18,492 nucleotides of DNA from an uncultured Verrucomicrobiota bacterium (lineage in GTDB: Bacteria; Verrucomicrobiota; Kiritimatiellia; RFP12; UBA1067), in the NCBI GenBank assembly GCA_946543025.1, contig CAMNLN010000026.1:1-18492 (forward strand), written 5' to 3'. Every line of letters starts with the position of its first letter. Within the stretch, counting starts at the first letter, position 1. Made by a program: the position numbers and the translations under genes. Shown here piece by piece: positions 14,865 through 18,492 of this stretch. The notes under the pieces are model-generated. The model was not told the origin of the DNA, did no database searches, and saw only the letters and a program-made list of their open reading frames with translations.

Positions 14865-15269
14865 TTAACGCTTCGAGAACTGGAAGCGCTTGCGGGCGCC
14901 CGGCTGACCGGGTTTCTTGCGCTCCTTCATGCGGCTGTCGCGCGTCATGCAGCCGGCCTTCTTGAGGGCCGCGCGCAGGTTCGCGTCCGCCTCCACGAGG
15001 GCGCGGGCGAGGCCATGGCGGATGGCGCCGGCCTGGCCGGAGCAGCCGCCGCCCTTGGCGAACACGATCACGTCGACCTTCGACGCGTCGAAGCCGGCGA
15101 TGGCGATGGGCTGCTTGAGGTAGTCGCGAAGCGCCTCGGAGGTGATGTACTCCTCGAGGGGCTGGCGGTTGACGGTCCACTTGCCGTCGCCCTCGACGAG
15201 CGTCACGCGCGCGCAAGCGGTCTTGCGGCGACCGGTTCCGGCGGAAATAACCTTGTCTTTCGTAGCCAT
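14865..15269 (-). CDS. rpsI: 30S ribosomal protein S9
   Basis: 134-aa small-subunit protein; its C-terminal tail reaches the P-site tRNA. GTGRRKTACARV (11-22), GKWTVN, VFAKGGGCSGQAGAIRHGLARAL (a glycine-rich loop typical of S9) and the C-terminal RDSRMKERKKPGQPGARKRFQFSKR are diagnostic, and the final Lys-Arg is conserved. The start lies 14 bases after the rplM stop behind TAAGGAGA, which overlaps that stop. This is the classic rplM-rpsI operon order. Confidence 0.97.
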   Translation of the reverse strand: MATKDKVISAGTGRRKTACARVTLVEGDGKWTVNRQPLEEYITSEALRDYLKQPIAIAGFDASKVDVIVFAKGGGCSGQAGAIRHGLARALVEADANLRAALKKAGCMTRDSRMKERKKPGQPGARKRFQFSKR

Positions 15270-15283
15270 TTCTTGAAATCTCC

Positions 15284-15715
15284 TTAAAGCGTGATCGTTT
15301 CCGGCTTCTGGGCGGCGTGGGTGTGCTCGGCCCCGGCGAAGACCTTCAGGCGCGTCATCATCTTGCGCGCGATGGTGTTCTTCGGGAGCATGCCCCAGAC
15401 GGCTTCCTTGATCATGCGGTCGGGATGCTTGGCGCGCATCTCGGCGGCGGTGAAGTGCTTCAGTCCGCCGCGGTAGCCGGAATAGCGCTGGTAGTCCTTC
15501 TGCTCCTCCTTCTTGCCCGTGAGCTTCACCAGGGCGGCGTTGGTCACGATGACGAACGCGCCGGCGTCAACGGACGGGTCGAACGTGGGGAGGTCCTTTG
15601 CGCGAAGCTTGTTTGCGACGACGACCGCCAGACGGCCGAGCACCTGATCCTTCGCATCCACCAAGTACCACTTCCGGTTGTCGCCGGGGGCCTTGGGCCG
15701 ATAACTCTTCTGCAT
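15284..15715 (-). CDS. rplM: 50S ribosomal protein L13
   Basis: 143 aa, normal L13 length. RKWYLVDAKDQVLGRLA (18-34), DAGAFVIVTNA, KDYQRYSGYRGGLK (a variant of the usual YRHSGYPGG block), the R-MIKEAVWGMLPKNTIARKMMTRLKVFAG segment and the AEHTHAAQKPE tail are the L13 signatures. I start at MQKSYRPK (15715) because AAGGAA lies upstream; the frame stays open to 15847, but those 44 residues lack homology to L13 and would reach into the promoter. First gene of the L13-S9 operon, with a leader of about 115 bases. Confidence 0.96.
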   Translation of the reverse strand: MQKSYRPKAPGDNRKWYLVDAKDQVLGRLAVVVANKLRAKDLPTFDPSVDAGAFVIVTNAALVKLTGKKEEQKDYQRYSGYRGGLKHFTAAEMRAKHPDRMIKEAVWGMLPKNTIARKMMTRLKVFAGAEHTHAAQKPETITL

Positions 15716-15744
15716 CTTTGTTTCCTTGTTTTTGTGGCTTTGTG

Positions 15745-15758
15745 CCCGCAGAAGCGGG
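15745..15758 (-). promoter_or_regulatory. Small hairpin in the rplM leader
   Basis: CCCGC (15745-15749) and GCGGG (15754-15758) pair around a four-base loop within the predicted L13 leader. It is a possible element of ribosomal protein feedback control. Only the symmetry is seen; the function is a guess. Confidence 0.3.
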
Positions 15759-15837
15759 TTTTGTCCGTTTTCCGCCCGAACCTCGCGTCCGGACGGGGAA
15801 ACCGACCTCGTCAGCCGATTTGCCGTGTGAAGCGTAT

Positions 15838-15866
15838 ATTTAATCAAATTTTATCCGTTCCGTCAA
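15838..15866 (-). promoter_or_regulatory. Promoter of rplM-rpsI
   Basis: On the minus strand, TTGACG (15866-15861), a 17-base spacer and TTAAAT (15843-15838). The -35 and the seven bases after it are identical to those of the rpmI promoter. The -10 is the only one in the window lacking the GGTAnAAT form. Confidence 0.6.
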
Positions 15867-15872
15867 TCCCCC

Positions 15873-15902
15873 TTGCGGCCGGGGGGCGCGATGCGGTATA
15901 AT
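15873..15902 (+). promoter_or_regulatory. Promoter of queD-queE (leaderless)
   Basis: TTGCGG (15873-15878), an 18-base spacer and TATAAT (15897-15902) preceded by GG. Only seven bases separate the -10 from the ATG at 15910, so the transcript should start at the start codon. It is back-to-back with the rplM promoter, with the two -35 elements six bases apart. Confidence 0.7.
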
Positions 15903-15909
15903 AAGACAC

Positions 15910-16323
15910 ATGTTCACGGTCACGAAAAGCGTCAAGTTCGACGCGGCGCACGTCCTGACGAACCATCAGGGACTTTGCAAGAACCTCCACGGGCATACGT
16001 ACCGCGTGGAGGTGTCCGTCACGCAGCCGCCGGACTCCACGGCAGACATGGTGATCGACTTCAAGGACCTGAAGCGCATCAGCGAGGAGACGATCCTTGC
16101 GAGGTTCGACCATGCGTTCATCTACGACAGCACGTCGGCGGCTGAAAGCGAGATCGCCGCCGTCGTGGCGAAGCACGGCATGCGTGCCGTCGCGTTGCCG
16201 TTTCGGTCTACTGCCGAGAACCTTGCTCGCCATTTTTATAAAGAGCTGTCCGCCCATGTGCCCGGCTTGAGCGCCGTGCGCGTGTGGGAGACGCCCGATT
16301 CCTGCGCAGAGTACAGAAAATGA
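15910..16323 (+). CDS. queD: 6-carboxy-5,6,7,8-tetrahydropterin synthase
   Basis: 137 aa, PTPS/QueD family. It converts 7,8-dihydroneopterin triphosphate to 6-carboxytetrahydropterin, the first committed step to queuosine and other 7-deazaguanines. The zinc ligands H14 (FDAAH), H27 and H29 (LHGHTY) and catalytic C23 (GLCKNLHGH) are present, as are FDHAFIYD, the STAENLA block and WETPDSCAEY near the C-terminus. No Shine-Dalgarno is present, in line with a leaderless mRNA. The stop overlaps the queE start (ATGA, 16320-16323). QueD is preferred over eukaryote-type PTPS because of the Cys context and the queE partner. Confidence 0.93.
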   Translation: MFTVTKSVKFDAAHVLTNHQGLCKNLHGHTYRVEVSVTQPPDSTADMVIDFKDLKRISEETILARFDHAFIYDSTSAAESEIAAVVAKHGMRAVALPFRSTAENLARHFYKELSAHVPGLSAVRVWETPDSCAEYRK

Positions 16324-16946
16324 GTTCCTATCGCCTCCACTCCATCTTCTCTTCCCTCCAAGGCGAAGGCCGCAACGTCGGCCGCCCTGCCACGTTCATC
16401 CGCTTCGCCAGCTGCAATCTCAAGTGCGCCTGGTGCGACACGCACAAGACCGAGCACCTTGTGGCATCCGTGACCGACGTGCTGAAGGCCGTGGAGAAAC
16501 GCGGCAACCGGTCCGTGATCATCACGGGCGGCGAGCCGACGATCCAGCGTGGCTTGAGCGAACTTGTTCGGGCGCTGAAGGGGGTCGGCTGCTGGGTGGC
16601 GCTGGAGACGAACGGCGTCCACGCCCCGCACCATCCCGAGCTGTTCGACTACATCTCGGTCTCCCCCAAGAGCGAGTACGCCTCGCGCTACATGGACGCG
16701 AAGATGCTCCATACGGCGAACGAGGTGCGCATCGTGGCGGTGACGGACGAGATCGCCCCCTTTTGCCGGAACATGCGCGAGCGCATCACGGCGACGGACT
16801 ACTACATCTCTCCTTTGGAGAAGGACGGCAAGATCCACTACCGCCGCGCGCTCAACCTGCTCGTGAAGGTCAACAAGCTCTCGCCGAACCTGACGCCGCC
16901 CTGGTCGCTCTCGATCCAGATGCACAAGGTTCTGGGGATCCGCTAG
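16320..16946 (+). CDS. queE: 7-carboxy-7-deazaguanine synthase (radical SAM)
   Basis: 208-aa radical SAM enzyme that contracts 6-carboxytetrahydropterin to 7-carboxy-7-deazaguanine. SLQGEG (12-17) is the substrate-binding signature. The cluster motif is CNLKCAWC (C32, C36, C39; CX3CX2C), followed by TGGEP for SAM and ETNG. The C-terminal SIQMHKVLGIR resembles the QueE end (LQxHKxxG). I chose the ATG at 16320, inside the queD stop, over the upstream in-frame ATG at 16284. queC and queF are not in the window. The gene ends three bases from the convergent response-regulator gene. Confidence 0.95.
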   Translation: MSSYRLHSIFSSLQGEGRNVGRPATFIRFASCNLKCAWCDTHKTEHLVASVTDVLKAVEKRGNRSVIITGGEPTIQRGLSELVRALKGVGCWVALETNGVHAPHHPELFDYISVSPKSEYASRYMDAKMLHTANEVRIVAVTDEIAPFCRNMRERITATDYYISPLEKDGKIHYRRALNLLVKVNKLSPNLTPPWSLSIQMHKVLGIR

Positions 16947-16949
16947 TGG

Positions 16950-17630
16950 CTATTTAACCCGATAGCCGACGCCGCGGATGGTCTCGATATGGGCGGCCGC
17001 CCACTCGCCGAGCTTGCGCCGCAGGCCCACGAGCTGCACGTCCACGGTCCGTTCCGTGACGGCCTTCTCCTCGCTCTGCGTGGCGTCGATGATCTGCTGG
17101 CGCGTGTAGACGCGGCCGGGACGCGAAATCAGCAAGGCGAGTATGTGGAATTCCGTGCGCGTGAGGGAAAGCGTCTCGCCGTTGAGGCGGGCGGCGAAGT
17201 CGGCCTCGTCGAGGGCGAGCCCGTCGAGCGTACGGCCGCCGGAGAGGGGGTCCTGCCGACGGAGGACGGCTCGGATGCGCGCGAGCAGCACGGGACGGGA
17301 GAAAGGCTTGGTCACGTAGTCGTCGGCGCCGTCTTCGAGTCCGCGCACGATGTTCTGCTCGTCGCCGAGCGCGGTGAGCATGATGATGCGGGTCTCGGCG
17401 AGGGCGGGCGTCTCGCGGATGCGGCGGCAGACGGAGAAGCCGTCGAGGCCGGGGAGCATTAGGTCGAGGAGGATGAGGTCAGGGCGCAGGCGGCGCGCGA
17501 GCTCAAGGCCCTCGTCGCCGCGCGCGGCGCTTGTCACGTGCGCGTAGCCGTCCGCCTTCAGGGCCATCTCGAGGATGCAGCGGATGGTGGAATCGTCTTC
17601 GACGACAAGAATCTGTTCGATGGCGTTCAT
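16950..17630 (-). CDS. OmpR/PhoB-type response regulator
   Basis: 226 aa, normal for the family. The receiver domain occupies 5-120: acidic pocket E11/D12/D13, phospho-acceptor D56 (LILLDLMLPGLDG), T86 and K108 (DDYVTKPF). A winged-helix DNA-binding domain (about 130-226) shows LTRTEFHILALLISRPGRVYTRQQI, VDVQLVGLRRKLG and the final IRGVGYRVK. All phosphorylation residues are intact. It starts four bases after the upstream coiled-coil protein gene without a clear Shine-Dalgarno, so the two are probably transcribed and translated together. No histidine kinase gene is adjacent within the window. Confidence 0.95.
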   Translation of the reverse strand: MNAIEQILVVEDDSTIRCILEMALKADGYAHVTSAARGDEGLELARRLRPDLILLDLMLPGLDGFSVCRRIRETPALAETRIIMLTALGDEQNIVRGLEDGADDYVTKPFSRPVLLARIRAVLRRQDPLSGGRTLDGLALDEADFAARLNGETLSLTRTEFHILALLISRPGRVYTRQQIIDATQSEEKAVTERTVDVQLVGLRRKLGEWAAAHIETIRGVGYRVK

Positions 17631-17634
17631 GGCG

Positions 17635-18438
17635 TCAGCGTCCGCGCGGTCCGCCGGGCCCGCCTGGTCCGCCGTGGTGACGGTGGTCGCCGCCGGTGGC
17701 TTGGAAGATGGCCTTGACGGTCTCGGTCATTTCCTTGGCGTTCTCCTTCGAGAGCCCGAACGAGCGCGCCGTCTTCGTCAAGAGCGTGTTGCGTTCGCTG
17801 TTTTCAAGCTGGCGCATCTTCTGGTCGAGCTCGCGCAGCTCCTCGAAGGTCTTCTTGCGCTGCTCCTCGGTGATGTCCGCGTTCTGGGGATTCAGCAGCT
17901 GGCGCAGCTCTTCGCGCCTGACGATGGCGTCCTGCAGCGCCTCGTGCGTCTGGAGTTCCTTCTTCGAGAGGCGCGACGTGTCGACGGACGCGAGGATCTC
18001 GAGGCGGTCGTTGGTCCGCTGGAGGCGGTGTTCCTGCCAGCGCGCGAAGCGGTTCGTCATCTGCGCGTACTTGGCGGGATCCTTCTCGCGCAGCTCATCC
18101 ATGTTCGCGCGCATCTCGGCGGCGGTGGGCATGTGCGGCGGGCCGTTGCGCAGGAAGGGGTTCTGCGGACGCTCCTCCGGAGTAACGGGCGTCTCCTCGG
18201 CGGATTCGGCGGGCTGGGCGGACTTGTCGGCAAGCTGGCGTTCCAGTTCCTTGATCCGCGTGCGCAGGCGGTTGAGCGCGGCGTCGTCCGTTGCAGCCAT
18301 CTTGCGAGACGGCTTGGCGGCTGCCGGCGTGTTTTCCGGTTCCGGCTCGGGCGCGGCCGGTCGGATGAGATACCCCAGAAGCGCGCCGCAGACCAGGGCG
18401 GGCAGGGCGAAGCAAAGGAAAGCTTTCTGATTTGTCAT
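17635..18438 (-). CDS. Membrane-anchored coiled-coil protein, Spy/CpxP-like (tentative)
   Basis: 267 aa. The hydrophobic segment at 5-23 (AFLCFALPALVCGALLGYL) is a signal peptide or anchor. Next come a Pro/Glu/Ala-rich linker, a coiled coil (about 57-75), and a long charged helical region (about 105-250) with ITEEQRKKTFEELRELDQKM. The C-terminal tail is rich in His, Gly and Pro (GGDHRHHGGPGGPGGPRGR) and could bind metal. The helical periplasmic layout, the TEEQ-type motif and the partner response regulator recall Spy/CpxP/ZraP stress sensors, but I do not see a certain family match. I start at MTNQKAF because its TATAAT lies six bases upstream; the open frame reaches 18474, into the promoter. 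Confidence 0.75.
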   Translation of the reverse strand: MTNQKAFLCFALPALVCGALLGYLIRPAAPEPEPENTPAAAKPSRKMAATDDAALNRLRTRIKELERQLADKSAQPAESAEETPVTPEERPQNPFLRNGPPHMPTAAEMRANMDELREKDPAKYAQMTNRFARWQEHRLQRTNDRLEILASVDTSRLSKKELQTHEALQDAIVRREELRQLLNPQNADITEEQRKKTFEELRELDQKMRQLENSERNTLLTKTARSFGLSKENAKEMTETVKAIFQATGGDHRHHGGPGGPGGPRGR

Positions 18439-18444
18439 GCGGAG

Positions 18445-18474
18445 ATTATACCAAAAACATGGAGGCAGTTGCAA
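18445..18474 (-). promoter_or_regulatory. Leaderless promoter of the coiled-coil protein / response regulator pair
   Basis: On the minus strand TTGCAA (18474-18469), an 18-base spacer and TATAAT (18450-18445) preceded by GG. Six bases (CTCCGC) follow before the ATG at 18438, so transcription should begin at the start codon. Confidence 0.68.
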
Positions 18475-18492
18475 AACCTCGGCATTTTGACA

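Noticed and set aside
15745..15766. Plus-strand intrinsic terminator (CCCGC-AGAA-GCGGG then TTTT)
   Set aside because: No plus-strand gene ends here; the stem is only five pairs and lies in the rplM leader, so it is listed only as a leader hairpin.
15716..15847. 44-residue N-terminal extension of L13
   Set aside because: It has no L13 similarity and would start inside the promoter; AAGGAA supports 15715.
1..18492. CRISPR array, tRNA/rRNA genes, insertion sequences, phage attachment sites
   Set aside because: No spaced short repeats, cloverleaf-like segments, transposase motifs or terminal repeats were seen; intergenic gaps are too short for most of these.

Overview
The window is GC-rich, gene-dense bacterial chromosome with no gene-free stretch longer than about 200 bases. 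Ordinary housekeeping genes flank an accessory carbohydrate operon. A secreted protein built from autotransporter-type beta-strand repeats, secreted sialidase/esterase and glycosidase-like proteins, and a Tat-like FAD oxidoreductase together suggest a gut-type member of the Planctomycetota-Verrucomicrobiota-Chlamydiota group, perhaps a Kiritimatiellae or Lentisphaeria relative. This placement is inference; no rRNA or other phylogenetic marker was tested.

Left flank (1-2453): a promoter and leader, rpmI (L35) and rplT (L20), and a clear intrinsic terminator. These are followed by a separately promoted FAD-dependent oxidoreductase and a very small lipoprotein-like ORF.

Central locus (2493-12756): a cupin/AraC-type regulator is divergent from a six-gene operon with overlapping or near-abutting genes. 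The order is a secreted beta-propeller + LamG-like protein, a secreted TIM-barrel glycosidase-like protein, an 875-aa beta-strand repeat protein, a sialidase fused to a sialate O-acetylesterase, N-acetylneuraminate lyase, and an AGE-family N-acylglucosamine 2-epimerase. Together they read as a sialic-acid scavenging pathway. O-acetyl groups and terminal sialic acids are removed outside the cytoplasm, Neu5Ac is split to ManNAc and pyruvate, and ManNAc is epimerised to GlcNAc. This is the Bacteroides-like route, which avoids ManNAc kinase. No transporter or sugar kinase lies in the window. The first two proteins have no assignable function and are the best candidates for new activities.

Right flank (12762-18492): a DEAD-box RNA helicase lies downstream of rplM-rpsI (L13-S9) on the minus strand, with an intrinsic terminator wedged against its ribosome binding site. 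Divergent from rplM are queD and queE (7-deazaguanine/queuosine precursor synthesis). On the minus strand at the end are a membrane-anchored or periplasmic coiled-coil protein resembling the Spy/CpxP type and an OmpR-type response regulator without a neighbouring kinase.

At the DNA level, six of seven promoters share the -10 form GGTAnAAT. Four of these sit so close to the start codon that the mRNAs should be leaderless or nearly so. The regulator/operon intergenic region carries a perfect 13-bp inverted repeat that contains both -10 elements.
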